From: Blastococcus sp. PRF04-17
GTDB lineage: Bacteria > Actinomycetota > Actinomycetes > Mycobacteriales > Geodermatophilaceae
NCBI RefSeq assembly: GCF_023016265.1
Contig: NZ_CP095412.1
Coordinates: 1,674,001 to 1,738,000 of the forward strand
Reading direction: 5' to 3'
DNA: 64,000 nucleotides
The translations under genes and the position numbers were made by a program. Positions 1 to 9,251 of this stretch are shown piece by piece. Each line of letters begins with the position of its first letter. The stretch's first letter is position 1. The notes beneath the pieces were generated by a model, which ran no database searches, had not been told where the DNA came from, and was given only the letters and a program-made list of their open reading frames with translations.

Positions 1-773
1 TGCGCTCGCCGTCTCCCCGTCGGCCTTCCGGCTCGACGGCCGGCACGTCGTGGTCACCGGCGGCGGCCGCGGGATCGGCCAAGGCATCGCCGTCTCCGCC
101 GCCCGGGCGGCGCCCACGTGACCGTCGTCGCCCGCTCGACCGAGCAGCTCGACCGGACGGCGACCCTCGTCGAGCAGGCCGGCGGGTCCTGCACGACGTA
201 CCCGGCCGACCTCGCCGACATCGCGGCGATCCCCGGGCACGCGGACACCATAGGTGCGCAGCGGCCCGTCGACGGCGTCGTGCACGCCGCGGGCGTGCAG
301 CGCCGCAGGGCCGCCGTCGACATCACCGTCGAGGACTGGCGCTTCGTCCAGACGCTCAACGTCGAGGCGCCGTTCTTCCTCAGCACGGCGATCGCCCGCC
401 GTCAGCTCGCCGACGGCCGCCCTGGCTCGCACGTCTTCATCGGCTCGCTGAACTCCACGATCGGGCTGCCCCGGATCGCCCCCTACGTCGCGTCGAAGAC
501 CGCAGTCCTGGGCCTGGCCCGCTCGCTGTCGACCGAGTGGGCCTCGGCGGCCTGCGCGCCAACGTGATCGGCCCCGGCTACTTCCACACCGAGCTGACCG
601 CCGACCTGCTGGCAAACCCGGACGACGAGCGGCGCATCCTGGGCCGCATCCCGATGGGCCGGCTCGGCAGCATGGCCGACCTGGGCGGCGCCGCCGTTTT
701 CCTGCTCTCCGACGCCTCCGTCTACCTGAGCGGCCAGCTGATCAACATCGACGGCGGTTGGCTGGCCTCCTGA
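1..773 (+). pseudogene. SDR-family oxidoreductase, 5'-truncated and frameshifted
   Basis: Classical short-chain dehydrogenase/reductase (NAD(P)-dependent); the 5' end is outside the window. The Rossmann loop TGGGRGIG reads at about 56-79, the catalytic Ser region SLNST at about 444-458, the YVASK catalytic pair at 484-498, and the C-terminus LINIDGGWLAS ends at 773. These parts lie in different frames: frame is lost near 110 and again near 540. At both points one extra G in a G run (gcgg/cgccc, tggg/cctc) restores the family sequence, so a sequencing error is likely. The aldehyde dehydrogenase start follows 35 nt later, which suggests one operon oxidising a sugar acid or polyol. The substrate cannot be told from the sequence. 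Confidence 0.8.
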
Positions 774-808
774 GTCCCGCCCGACCACCACCCGAGGAGT
801 ACTCGCGC

Positions 809-2386
809 ATGACCATCTTCGGAGCATCGATCATCGCCGGCCGGCAGTTCCGCGGCGGCCACGGATCGGTCCGCGCCGTCGACCCGGCCACCGGTGAGCA
901 GCTGGAGCCGGAGTTCTGCTTCGCGGGCCCGGAGGAGATCGAGCAGGCGACGGCCGCGGCGACCGAGGCCTTCGACGCCTACCGCGCCACGACACCGGAG
1001 GAGCGAGCGCGCTTCCTGGAGCGGATCGCCGACAACCTGGTCGAGATCAAGGACGAGATCGTGGCACGGTCGCACCGCGAGTCGGGGCTGCCGGTCGGTC
1101 GTCTGACCGGCGAGCACGACCGCACCACCAACCAGCTGCGGCTGTTCGCCCGCGAACTGCGGCTCGGCGCGCACCTGGAGGTGCGCATCGACGAGGCGCA
1201 GCCGCAGCGGCAGCCGGCGCCCGCGCCGGACCTGCGGCAGCGCCAGATCCCACTGGGCCCGGTGCTGGTGTTCGGGGCCAGCAACTTCCCGCTGGCGTTC
1301 TCCACCGCCGGCGGGGACACGGCGTCCGCGCTCGCCGCGGGTTGCCCGGTGATCGTCAAGGGGCACAACTCGCACGCAGGCACAGCCGAGCTCGCCGGGC
1401 AGGCCATCGCGCGCGCCGTCTCGGACCAGGGTCTGCCGCCCGGGGTGTTCTCTCTTCTCTTCGGCCCCGGGACGACGATCGGCCAGCAGCTCGCCGCGCA
1501 CCCGGCCGTCGCGGCGATCGCGTTCACCGGATCGCGGGCCGGCGGCACCGCCCTGATGCGTACCGCGGCGGACCGGGCGGTGCCGATTCCGGTCTACGCG
1601 GAGATGTCCAGCATCAACCCCGTCGTGCTGCTGCCCGGTGCACTGGCGACCGGCTCCGAGGAGCTCGCCGCAGGCCTCGCCGGTTCGTTGACCCTCGGTT
1701 CCGGCCAGTTCTGCACCAACCCCGGCCTGGTGCTGCTGCCGCGGGACGCGGCGCGGTTCACCGAGGCGCTCGCCGCGTCGCTGGCGGAGTCCGCGGGGCA
1801 GACCATGCTCTCGGCCGGCATCTGCCGCGCCTACAGCGAGGGCCTGCAGCGACTGGAGACGTCCGGCGCCGAACGGGTGGCCGCCGGGCGTCCCGGCCCC
1901 GGCGAGAACGCCCCTGCACCGGCGCTCTTCCGGACGACCGCGGCGCACCTGCGGGCCACGCCCGATCTGCAGGACGAGGTGTTCGGCGCGGCAGGCCTTT
2001 TGGTCACCTACGACGACCAGAAGGACCTGGAGGGCACGCTCGAAGTGCTGCAGGGCCAGCTGACCATCTCGGTGCACGCCACCGAGGCCGACCACGACAC
2101 GGTGCGCACCGTCCTCCCAGTGCTTGAGCGGAAAGCCGGCCGGCTGATCGTCAACGGCTGGCCCACCGGCGTCGAGGTGAACCACGCGATGGTGCACGGA
2201 GGCCCGTTCCCGGCCACCTCGGACAGCCGGACGACGTCGGTCGGCACGCTGGCGATCCAGCGATTCCAGCGGCCGGTCAGCTACCAGGGGTTTCCTCCCG
2301 ACCTGCTCCCGCCGCCGGTGCACCCGGATAACGCCTGGACGCTGCCGCGCCGGTTGAACGGCACGCCGGCGCCAGGCAAGCCGTGA
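809..2386 (+). CDS. NADP-dependent aldehyde dehydrogenase, alpha-ketoglutaric semialdehyde dehydrogenase type
   Basis: Aldehyde dehydrogenase superfamily, 525 aa. It resembles the 2,5-dioxovalerate (alpha-ketoglutaric semialdehyde) dehydrogenases that end oxidative pentose, hexarate or hydroxyproline breakdown by making 2-oxoglutarate. Seen: the cofactor segment VFGASNFPLAFSTAGGD and VIVKGH, FTGSRAGG, catalytic Glu265 in EMSSINP, and catalytic Cys302 in GSGQFCTNPG. ATG 809 is chosen over the upstream in-frame start at 758 because it follows a GAGGAG-like ribosome site at the usual distance and avoids overlap with the SDR gene. No frame break. The family assignment is firm; the exact semialdehyde is inferred from the motif style and the SDR neighbour. 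Confidence 0.85.
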   Translation: MTIFGASIIAGRQFRGGHGSVRAVDPATGEQLEPEFCFAGPEEIEQATAAATEAFDAYRATTPEERARFLERIADNLVEIKDEIVARSHRESGLPVGRLTGEHDRTTNQLRLFARELRLGAHLEVRIDEAQPQRQPAPAPDLRQRQIPLGPVLVFGASNFPLAFSTAGGDTASALAAGCPVIVKGHNSHAGTAELAGQAIARAVSDQGLPPGVFSLLFGPGTTIGQQLAAHPAVAAIAFTGSRAGGTALMRTAADRAVPIPVYAEMSSINPVVLLPGALATGSEELAAGLAGSLTLGSGQFCTNPGLVLLPRDAARFTEALAASLAESAGQTMLSAGICRAYSEGLQRLETSGAERVAAGRPGPGENAPAPALFRTTAAHLRATPDLQDEVFGAAGLLVTYDDQKDLEGTLEVLQGQLTISVHATEADHDTVRTVLPVLERKAGRLIVNGWPTGVEVNHAMVHGGPFPATSDSRTTSVGTLAIQRFQRPVSYQGFPPDLLPPPVHPDNAWTLPRRLNGTPAPGKP

Positions 2387-2501
2387 GCGGCTTGCGCAGC
2401 TTTCTGCCGCCAAGCTCCAGCGAAGGCGGCCGCGACCTGCAGCACCGACGGCCGCTGGCAGACCGAGGACAGCGAGGAGCCGCTCCTCCGGCTGGCCGTC
2501 T

Positions 2502-2623
2502 GGCGCTAAGGCACGTGAAAGGCACGGCGTCCACGTGACTTGACGCTGAGCTGCGGAGAAGGGTGTCAGAGGCGCCAGCCTTCAAAGCTGGCCATGCGGG
2601 TTCGATTCCCGTCACCCGCTCCA
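2502..2623 (+). repeat. tRNA-Gly-half repeat, copy A
   Basis: First of four related elements (A-D). A 5' module resembling GGCACGTGAAAGGCACGGCG is followed by a variable stretch and then, from about 2568, the 3' half of a tRNA: anticodon stem-loop CCAGC-CTTCAAA-GCTGG, a T arm with TTCGATT, and the 3' acceptor strand CACCCGCT plus CCA. The 5' half (acceptor strand and most of the D arm) is missing, so this is not a working tRNA. The loop carries TCA where B and D carry TCC. It fills most of the 334-nt gap between two convergent genes, and nothing else is visible there. Confidence 0.8.
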
Positions 2624-2720
2624 TCGACCGAGAGCCCGAAGGTCGGCCCGTCACTCGATAGCGTGGGCTTCGCGGCATGGTTGTGAGCCGTGCTGTCCTG
2701 CCCCTGACGCGTGCCCCTCC

Positions 2721-3402
2721 TCAGCGCCAGCAGTACTCGGTCTCCGGACGCCCAGCTCCGCCGTAGCGCTGTGCGCGAGCAGCGACCCCCGTGTCGGCGA
2801 GGTACTCCAGGTACCGCCGGGCAGTGATCCTGGAGGCACCGATCTGCCCCGCAACTTCTGCCGCGGAGCGTCCCTCGGCGCCGCGGAGCGCGGCCACCAC
2901 CGCGTCGAGGGTCTGTCGGTGCATCCCCTTCGGCAGCGGGGCCGGTCTCGCGGGGCGCGCCCCCTGGAGCGCTCGGTCGACGTCCTCCTGACCGACGGCG
3001 TCGCCCTCGGTCCGCAGTCGCTCGCGGTAGTCGGCGTACGCGGTGAGCCGGTCGCGCAGCGCTGCGTAGGTGAACGGCTTGAGCAGGTAACCGACGACGC
3101 CGTGCGCAGCGGCGGCGCGCACGGTGGCCAACTCGCGCGCCGAGGTGACGGCGAGAACGTCGACGTCCACGCGGCCTGCTCGGATCCGCCGGCACAGCTC
3201 GATGCCGTGCGTGTCCGGCAGGTTCATGTCCAGCAGCACCAGGTCGACCGGGGTGCGGGCGAGCGCGTCCACGGCCGTCGCTCCGGTGCCGCCACCGCCA
3301 CGGTGGCGAAGCCGGGGGTCGATCGACGTAGGCGCGGTGCGCCTCGGCCGCCACTGGCTCGTCCTCGACGACCAGCACCCGGATGACGGTCCTGCCGGTC
3401 AC
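2721..3402 (-). pseudogene. DcuR/CitT-type response regulator, frameshifted
   Basis: Response regulator of the citrate/C4-dicarboxylate family. The N-terminus VIRVLVVEDEP, the phospho-acceptor segment LVLLDMNLPD, the Lys of LLKPF, and a C-terminal helix-turn-helix (AEVAGQIGASRITARRYLEY) are all present. The receiver part is split by two frame breaks, near 3315 and near 3290. At both, one extra G/C in a run restores the expected order, so these may be sequencing errors. The GTG start at 3402 overlaps the kinase stop (GTGA), the sign of a translationally coupled pair. Its likely target is the divergent dctA gene. The C-terminus ends at 2721. Confidence 0.8.
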
Positions 3403-4970
3403 GGGGCGACGTCCAACGGCGCGCGCACCGGCAACGAGACGGAGAACGGCGCGCCGGGTCCGTGCCGCACGTCGATCGAACCAGCATTGCGACGGACCGC
3501 CTGCGCGACCAGCGCCAGCCCCAGGCCCCGGCCGGGTGTCCCCTTCGTCGACCAGCCTCGCTCGAACAGGTGCGGGATCTGCCCCTCGGTGATGCCGGAG
3601 CCGGAGTCCTCGACGGTGATCTCCAGCCGGCCCTCCTCCACCCATGCGGCGAAGTGCACCTCCCGAGGCGGCTCACCGGTCAGCGCCGCGTCGATCGCGT
3701 TGTCCAGCAGGTTGCCCACGATCGTCACGAGGTCCCCGCTCGGGATGCCTGTCGTGCCGACGGCGGTGCCCGGATCGATGTCGAGCCGCACGCCGCGCTC
3801 GTGCGCGGTGGCGGTCTTGCCGAGGAGCAACGCCGCCAGCACCGGCTCCTCCACCGCGTCGACCACGCGGTCGGTCAGCCGTTGGGACGTCGCCAGCTCG
3901 GCGGTCGCGAATTCGACGGCGTCCTGCCCGCGGCCCAGCTCGATCAGCGACACGGTGGTGTGCAGCCGGTTGGCGGCCTCGTGCGACTGAGCCCGCAGCG
4001 ACTCCGCGAAGGCGCGGACGCTGTCCAGCTCGCCGGTCAGCGCCTGCAACTCCGTGTGGTCGCGGAGGGTGACCACCGTGCCGTCCGAGCCGCCGGGCGC
4101 ACCCGTCGGCGCCTGGTTGACCACCAGCACCCGGCCACCGCTCACGTGCACCTCGTCGACGGTGCGGCCCTGACCGGCCAGCGTCTCGGCCAGGTCGCGG
4201 GACAGGCCCAGGTCGGTGACGTGCCGGCCGTTCGCCTCGGCGTCGATGCCCAGCAGACGGCGGGCCTCGTCGTTGACCAGCTGCAGCCGCCGGTCGCCGT
4301 CCAGCAGGAGAAGGCCCTCCCGCACGGAGTGCAGCACGGCGTTGTGATAATCGAGCATCCGCTTGAGCGCTGCGGCGTCCAGGCCACCGGTCTGCCGCCG
4401 CAGCCGCCGGCTGATGAGCCAGCTGCCCGCCGTCCCGACGGCGAGCGTCAGCAGCCCGGTTCCGATGATCCCGGGCAGCGCCCGGGCCAGGTCGGCACCG
4501 ATGGCATCCAGGGTGATGCCGGCCGACACGAGGGCGACGACCCGGCCATCGCTGTCGACGATCGGCCCTGTGGCGCGGACGGATGGCCCGAGCGTGCCCG
4601 TATATGTCTCGGTGAACGTGCGTCCCTCCAGCGCCAGCTCGATCGTGCCCCGGAACGGCTGGCCGATCTGCGCCGGGTCGGGATGGGTGAACCGGGTCCG
4701 GTCAGGGGCGAACACCGTGATGAAGGAGAGGTCGGTGTCGGAGCGCACGGTCTCCACGTAGGGCTGCAGGACGGCCGTGGGATCCGGGCCGGTGACCGCT
4801 TCGACGACGAAGGGCGCGTCGGCGATGGCTTCCACGACCGCCGTCGTCTCGACCTCGGCGTGCCGCTGCACCGTCCGGCGGGCGTCGAGGTAGGCGATAA
4901 CTGACGCCGCGACGACGACCACCGCTACCACCAGCGCCTGCAGGACCAGGAGCTGACGCGCCAGGCTCAC
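3399..4970 (-). CDS. CitA/DcuS-type sensor histidine kinase
   Basis: Membrane sensor kinase, about 523 aa from GTG 4970. Order: TM helix (about residues 5-28), extracytoplasmic sensor domain, second TM helix (LPGIIGTGLLTLAVGT), PAS-like domain with DGDRRLQLVNDEARRLLGID, a phospho-acceptor helix with His330 in SHEAANRLH, and an ATPase domain with NLLDNAIDA, EDSGSGI and GRGLGLALV. This layout is that of sensors for citrate, malate and fumarate. An ATG at 5051 would lengthen the N-terminus; GTG 4970 is preferred because TM1 then follows directly, but neither start has a strong ribosome site. It overlaps the response regulator gene by 4 nt and is divergent from dctA, so it probably senses dicarboxylates. 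Confidence 0.88.
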   Translation of the reverse strand: MSLARQLLVLQALVVAVVVVAASVIAYLDARRTVQRHAEVETTAVVEAIADAPFVVEAVTGPDPTAVLQPYVETVRSDTDLSFITVFAPDRTRFTHPDPAQIGQPFRGTIELALEGRTFTETYTGTLGPSVRATGPIVDSDGRVVALVSAGITLDAIGADLARALPGIIGTGLLTLAVGTAGSWLISRRLRRQTGGLDAAALKRMLDYHNAVLHSVREGLLLLDGDRRLQLVNDEARRLLGIDAEANGRHVTDLGLSRDLAETLAGQGRTVDEVHVSGGRVLVVNQAPTGAPGGSDGTVVTLRDHTELQALTGELDSVRAFAESLRAQSHEAANRLHTTVSLIELGRGQDAVEFATAELATSQRLTDRVVDAVEEPVLAALLLGKTATAHERGVRLDIDPGTAVGTTGIPSGDLVTIVGNLLDNAIDAALTGEPPREVHFAAWVEEGRLEITVEDSGSGITEGQIPHLFERGWSTKGTPGRGLGLALVAQAVRRNAGSIDVRHGPGAPFSVSLPVRAPLDVAP

Positions 4971-5163
4971 GCCACCGGAGCGGCGTCCCGCGTGAACACC
5001 CGGGTCTCCCACGGGAGGAAGTGTGCCGCGCCCAAGCGTGACGGGGGCCACTTACGAAATGAACGAATCGGTGACCGGTCTCCTGGCCAGGCCCACTGTG
5101 GGACATCGCACACCCCCACCCGGCCCCCGGGCGGGAGCAACTCCACACTCCACAGGAGAAGGA

Positions 5164-6573
5164 ATGGCCCCGAACACCGTGTCAGCTCCCCCGCCGAGCC
5201 GCAGGCGGCGGGACCGCACCCACTGGCTGTACCTCGCCGTCATCGCGGCCGTCGTCCTGGGCGTCGCCGTCGGCTTCGCGTTCCCAGAGTTCGCGACCAG
5301 CCTCAAGTGGCTCGGCACCGCCTTCGTCGGCCTCATAAAGATGCTGATCGCGCCGGTCATCTTCTGCACGATCGTGCTGGGAATCGGCTCGATCCGGCAG
5401 GCGGCGAAGGTCGGCCGGGTCGGCGGCCTCGCGCTCGGCTACTTCCTGGCCATGTCCACGGTCGCGCTGACCATCGGACTGCTCGTGGGCAACGTCCTGA
5501 AGCCCGGTGACGGCCTGCAACTGTCCGAGGCACTCCGCGGCCAGGGCGCCGACCTGGCAGCGACGGCACACGAGAGCGGCGGGACGACGGACTTCGTGCT
5601 CGGGCTGGTGCCGACCACGCTGGTGTCATCGCTCACCGCCGGCTCGGTGCTGCAGGCGCTGCTGGTCGCCCTGCTCGTCGGCTTCGCGCTGCAGGCGATG
5701 GGCCGCTCCGGTGAGCCGATCCTCCGCGGCATCGGACACCTCCAGAAGCTGGTCTTCCGGATCCTCGCGATGATCATGTGGGTGGCACCGATCGGCGCAT
5801 TCGGCGCGATCGCCGCCGTCGTCGGCGAGACCGGCCTGGACGCCCTGAAGAGCCTCGCCGTGATCATGATCGGGTTTTACGCGACCTGTGCGCTGTTCGT
5901 CTTCGTCGTGCTGGGCTCGCTGCTGCGACTGGTTGCCGGGGTCAACATCTTCAAGCTGCTGAAGTACCTGGCCCGCGAGTTCCTGCTGATCGTCTCGACC
6001 TCGTCGTCCGAGACGGCTCTGCCGCGGTTGATCGCCAAGATGGAGCACGCCGGTGTGAGCCGGCCGGTGGCCGGCATCGTCGTCCCGACCGGGTACTCGT
6101 TCAACCTCGACGGCACCGCCATCTACCTGACGATGGCCTCGCTGTTCATCGCCGAGGCGCTGGGGACCCCGATGTCGCTCGGCGAGCAGATCGGGCTGCT
6201 GCTCTTCATGATCATCGCCTCGAAGGGGGCAGCCGGGGTGACCGGTGCCGGCCTGGCCACGCTGGCCGGCGGCCTGTCGGCCCACCGCCCCGACCTGCTC
6301 GACGGGGTGGGGCTCATCGTCGGCATCGACCGGTTCATGTCCGAGGCCCGCGCGGTGACCAACTTCGCCGGCAACGCTGCCGCCGCGCTGCTGGTCGCCA
6401 CCTGGACCAAGGAGCTCGACCGCACCCAACTGTCGGCAGCCCTGTCCAGTGAGAGCCCGTTCGACGAGGCCACCATGCTCGACGACGAGAACCACGGCGC
6501 CCGGGAGACATACCCGTCCACAGGAGACGGCGCGGCGCCGTTCGAGAAGCGGGAGTTGGCAGGGGTTCGCTGA
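5164..6573 (+). CDS. dctA: C4-dicarboxylate:cation symporter DctA
   Basis: DAACS-family secondary carrier, 469 aa, in the cytoplasmic membrane; it imports succinate, fumarate and malate with cations. Hallmarks: hydrophobic helices throughout, the serine-rich re-entrant loop STSSSETALPR near residue 280, GYSFNLDGTAIY near 311, and GIDRFMSEARAVTNFAGN near the end. These match DctA more closely than glutamate carriers (GltP). ATG 5164 follows an AGGAGAAGG ribosome site; the 47 residues upstream in the same frame are not carrier-like. It is transcribed away from a DcuS/DcuR-like two-component pair, which probably switches it on with substrate. Confidence 0.92.
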   Translation: MAPNTVSAPPPSRRRRDRTHWLYLAVIAAVVLGVAVGFAFPEFATSLKWLGTAFVGLIKMLIAPVIFCTIVLGIGSIRQAAKVGRVGGLALGYFLAMSTVALTIGLLVGNVLKPGDGLQLSEALRGQGADLAATAHESGGTTDFVLGLVPTTLVSSLTAGSVLQALLVALLVGFALQAMGRSGEPILRGIGHLQKLVFRILAMIMWVAPIGAFGAIAAVVGETGLDALKSLAVIMIGFYATCALFVFVVLGSLLRLVAGVNIFKLLKYLAREFLLIVSTSSSETALPRLIAKMEHAGVSRPVAGIVVPTGYSFNLDGTAIYLTMASLFIAEALGTPMSLGEQIGLLLFMIIASKGAAGVTGAGLATLAGGLSAHRPDLLDGVGLIVGIDRFMSEARAVTNFAGNAAAALLVATWTKELDRTQLSAALSSESPFDEATMLDDENHGARETYPSTGDGAAPFEKRELAGVR

Positions 6574-6588
6574 GCAAGTGACCACCCG

Positions 6589-6625
6589 TGATGCCCGGCG
6601 CCTCAGGTCGAGGTGCCGGGCATCA
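6589..6625 (+). terminator. hairpin after dctA
   Basis: Inverted repeat TGATGCCCGGC-G-CCTC / GAGG-T-GCCGGGCATCA with a short loop, 15 nt after the dctA stop. No clear U tract follows, as is usual in GC-rich Actinobacteria. Confidence 0.75.
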
Positions 6626-6741
6626 CCGACTCTTGCTCGGTCGCGCGAGGGACGTACTTCCGTGATCACGACCCACTGCCGCCTGACAAGAGCCCCGACC
6701 ACAGCCAGGAGAACAGGGGGTCTCCGCGTGTATCCGGTCCA

Positions 6742-6854
6742 GGCATGTGGAAGGCACAGCGTCCGCCTGATCTTGCGCCGACCAGCCAGGATGGTGCTCC
6801 GAGCCCCAAGCTTCCAAGCTGGCCATGCCGGTTCGATCCCGGTCACCCGCTCCA
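6742..6854 (+). repeat. tRNA-Gly-half repeat, copy B
   Basis: Second element: 5' module GGCATGTGGAAGGCACAGCG, a variable middle, then a tRNA-Gly(UCC)-like 3' half from about 6806 (AGCTTCCAAGCTGG loop region with TCC anticodon, T arm CGGTTCGATCCCG, CACCCGCT, CCA ending at 6854). Homology with copy C continues about 12 nt past CCA (YGTCYTGACCAG). The rest of the gap between dctA and the convergent hydrolase shows nothing else apart from the dctA hairpin. Reverse-strand readings of this element give ORFs that look alike between copies only because the DNA is alike. Confidence 0.82.
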
Positions 6855-6934
6855 TGTCTTGACCAGGTGACGTCCCCAGCGGGCCAGGAGCCGAGCACGC
6901 GATCAGCGGCTGAGCAGCGACTCGGGACCGCTCG

Positions 6935-7750
6935 TCAGTTCGCACAGATGACCGAGAGGTGCGGTGCACAACCGGTCTGCCAGCCGGCGCCCGCGAAGGC
7001 ATGCCGGGTGTCACCCGCGTTCTGGGCGAAGTGTCGCCAGCCATCTTGGTGGGCGACGATCACGTGCTGGGCGTCGAGGATCTCCGCTGCGGCGACGGCT
7101 CGCTCCGATGTCAGACTGAGGGGACGCCCATCGAACTTGGACGGAACCGAGGCGGCTCCCGCGAAGAGGACCGCGCAGTCCATCGGTCCGAACCGGTTAT
7201 AGATATCCCGAACGAGTGCCAACGAGGCGTTGTCACCGCTGACGTATGTCTTCGGGGAGCCAGGTGCCTCGATCACGAATCCGGTCACCTCACAGTTGAC
7301 GAACCCCTCGTCGTTGAGCTCTCCGTCGGCAGGGCCGTGGCGTGCCGGAACGGCAGTGATGGTCATTCCGTGCAGGTCCCAGGTCTCCCACACGCCCCTG
7401 CCTTGCACAGGAGGACCGAGCCGGGTAGCGGCGGTGGTGGGGGCGAGCACGATGGGAGCCGATAGCGCGAATTCCCGACCTGACTCGTCGAAGTTGTCCG
7501 GATGGAGATCGTGGCTGAGCAGCACGGCATCGACGTCTCCGACCACGCCGATCTCGACGGCCGGGCCCTCGGTCTTGACCAGATAGCCGTAGTCGTGCGG
7601 CGGATCGAATGTGGGATCGCACAGTAGCCGTCGCCCTGCCACGTCGATAACGGTGGTGGGGCCGCCCGTCACAGTGACGGCGAACTGTCTGCGGTCCGGG
7701 GTCAGACGAGCCCCGCTGGAGGCTCCACACGTCCACACGATCGGATCCAT
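6935..7750 (-). CDS. MBL-fold metallohydrolase, UlaG-like
   Basis: Metallo-beta-lactamase-fold hydrolase, 271 aa from ATG 7750. Supporting motifs: GGPTTVIDVAGRRLLCDPTFD at the N-terminus, the metal site region LLSHDLHPDNFDESG, PARHGPADG, TYVSGDNA and the C-terminal ligand region VIVAHQDGWRHF. This is the UlaG-like branch (phosphodiester, lactone or amide hydrolases); the substrate is unknown. The start is uncertain: a GTG just before TGGPTTV is also possible. It lies downstream of the nitrilase/MFS operon on the same strand but is separated from it by a strong hairpin, so it may have its own promoter. Confidence 0.75.
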   Translation of the reverse strand: MDPIVWTCGASSGARLTPDRRQFAVTVTGGPTTVIDVAGRRLLCDPTFDPPHDYGYLVKTEGPAVEIGVVGDVDAVLLSHDLHPDNFDESGREFALSAPIVLAPTTAATRLGPPVQGRGVWETWDLHGMTITAVPARHGPADGELNDEGFVNCEVTGFVIEAPGSPKTYVSGDNASLALVRDIYNRFGPMDCAVLFAGAASVPSKFDGRPLSLTSERAVAAAEILDAQHVIVAHQDGWRHFAQNAGDTRHAFAGAGWQTGCAPHLSVICAN

Positions 7751-7832
7751 TCGGTCAGAGCGGCAGAGAGAGAGCGCGAGTGCTGACGACTGGCCCGCGC
7801 TGGCGGGCGGGTTGCTCCGGCCCATGGCTGCG

Positions 7833-7875
7833 GGAGCGGGTCGTGGGGACCGCAGCGGTCCCCACGACCCGCTCC
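7833..7875 (-). terminator. near-perfect 21-bp-arm palindrome after the MFS gene
   Basis: Arms GGAGCGGGTCGTGGGGACCG and its reverse complement meet almost without a loop between the MFS stop (7893) and the hydrolase start (7750). It is best read as the terminator of the nitrilase/MFS operon; a dimeric protein site is possible. Confidence 0.75.
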
Positions 7876-7892
7876 TGGATGGCCGGAGCCGC

Positions 7893-9251
7893 TCAGATGT
7901 GCTCCAGGTCGAGGTGTCGCCGGTCACGAGCCGCGAATCCACCGACCAGGAGGAACACGCCGCCGACTGCCGTGATGACCACGGGGGTGTAGTCGTAGTC
8001 CATGAACGTGCCCATGCCGACCATGTAGTAGGCGTAGAAGGCCGGGATGAGGCTGGGCAGGCTGTAGGCCACCCCGTAGCCCGATGCCCGAACGTTCGTT
8101 GGGAAGAGTTCCATGAGGAACGCCGTGATCATCGCCCAGATCGTCAACCCGGGAACGATCGCGACGATCGAGAACAGGATCATCGCGACGTTGTCGCTGT
8201 TGGCCACGGCGAGCCCCATGGCGGTCGCGGCGACCACGGTGCAGGCCAGGCCGATAGCCATGATCATCTGACGCCGCCCGTAACGCTGCCCCGCCGCTCC
8301 CACGACCGGGAACAGCGCCGCCCCGACTACTGCGGAGATGAGGATGACCGTGTTGATTCGGGTATCGGTCACTCCTAGGGCCCGGAAGTGGCCGGCGAAG
8401 ACACCAATGGTGCCGTTGAGCGTCAGCCACGCCCCAGTGCCGACGAGGAACGCGATGCCGAAGGACTTGGCGTTGCTCCCGGAGAACAGTGTCCTGAGCG
8501 GGTTGCCGGTGTTCTTCGGCATCTTGGTCCAGATCTCCGACTCCGGCACCGAGGTGAGGTAGTAGAAGAACAGCGAGGAGCAGAAGATGAACCCGACGAC
8601 GAAGGGGATGCGCCAGCCCCAGACGGCGTAGGCGGAGTCAGGGCCCCCGGCAGGAAAAGCGGCCAAGGTGAGCAGGGTGACGACGGTGATGAAGCCGAGC
8701 GCGAGGGGATACCCCATGTTGATCATCGACCCGGCGACACCGCGCTTGTGGCGGGGCGTGTACTCCATAGCCAGCGGGTTGGCGGCGGTGTACTCACCAC
8801 CGAGGAAGATTCCGTCAAGCAGGCGGAGTGCGATCAGGAGCACGAGCGCCCAAATGCCGATGACGGCGTAGCCGGGGAGCATCGCCATCAGTCCGGTACA
8901 CACTGCGGAGCCACCGGCTGCGATCAGGGTCGTCTTGCGACGTCCGACCTTGTCGCCCAGAGGCCCGAAGATCAAGGAACCGAGGGGGCGGCCGATGATC
9001 GAGGCGACGAAGATCAGCGCTCCGTACACGGCCATGTCAACTGTGGTGGCCCCGGTGGCAGTGAAGTAGGCGATCGCCGGCGCGAGGACGATGACCGGCA
9101 GGTAGACGTCGTACATGTCGACGAAGAAGCCGAACATCGCCGCACCGAGCGCGCGACGTCCCTTGGCCCGGAACTCCGGCGTGTCCTCGACTGTTGACGC
9201 AGCTACCGGCCGGTCGACGTTCGCAAGCGCCGTGGATCCGGTCTCACTCAT
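7893..9251 (-). CDS. MFS transporter, metabolite:H+ symporter (MHS) type
   Basis: Twelve-helix major facilitator, 452 aa. Seen: GFFVDMYDVYLPVI in helix 1, the loop 2-3 signature GPLGDKVGRRK, DGIFLGGEY in helix 4, and the second-half loop QRYGRRQ. MHS members carry small carboxylates and similar metabolites. Its ATG overlaps the nitrilase stop by 8 nt (ATGAGTGA), so the two proteins are made together; the carrier most likely imports the nitrilase substrate or exports its carboxylate product. Ends at a strong hairpin. Confidence 0.85.
   Translation of the reverse strand: MSETGSTALANVDRPVAASTVEDTPEFRAKGRRALGAAMFGFFVDMYDVYLPVIVLAPAIAYFTATGATTVDMAVYGALIFVASIIGRPLGSLIFGPLGDKVGRRKTTLIAAGGSAVCTGLMAMLPGYAVIGIWALVLLIALRLLDGIFLGGEYTAANPLAMEYTPRHKRGVAGSMINMGYPLALGFITVVTLLTLAAFPAGGPDSAYAVWGWRIPFVVGFIFCSSLFFYYLTSVPESEIWTKMPKNTGNPLRTLFSGSNAKSFGIAFLVGTGAWLTLNGTIGVFAGHFRALGVTDTRINTVILISAVVGAALFPVVGAAGQRYGRRQMIMAIGLACTVVAATAMGLAVANSDNVAMILFSIVAIVPGLTIWAMITAFLMELFPTNVRASGYGVAYSLPSLIPAFYAYYMVGMGTFMDYDYTPVVITAVGGVFLLVGGFAARDRRHLDLEHI

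Noticed and set aside
722-2413. Long minus-strand open frame opposite the aldehyde dehydrogenase, and similar long shadows opposite other genes
   Set aside because: Very Arg/Pro/His-rich composition and no family features; a usual effect of high GC content on antisense frames.
2568-2623. Possible tRNA with TCA anticodon (Trp/Sec-like) at copy A
   Set aside because: Only the 3' half of a tRNA is present; the 5' acceptor strand is absent and the D arm largely so. The TCA loop is best read as a one-base change of the TCC loop in copies B and D.
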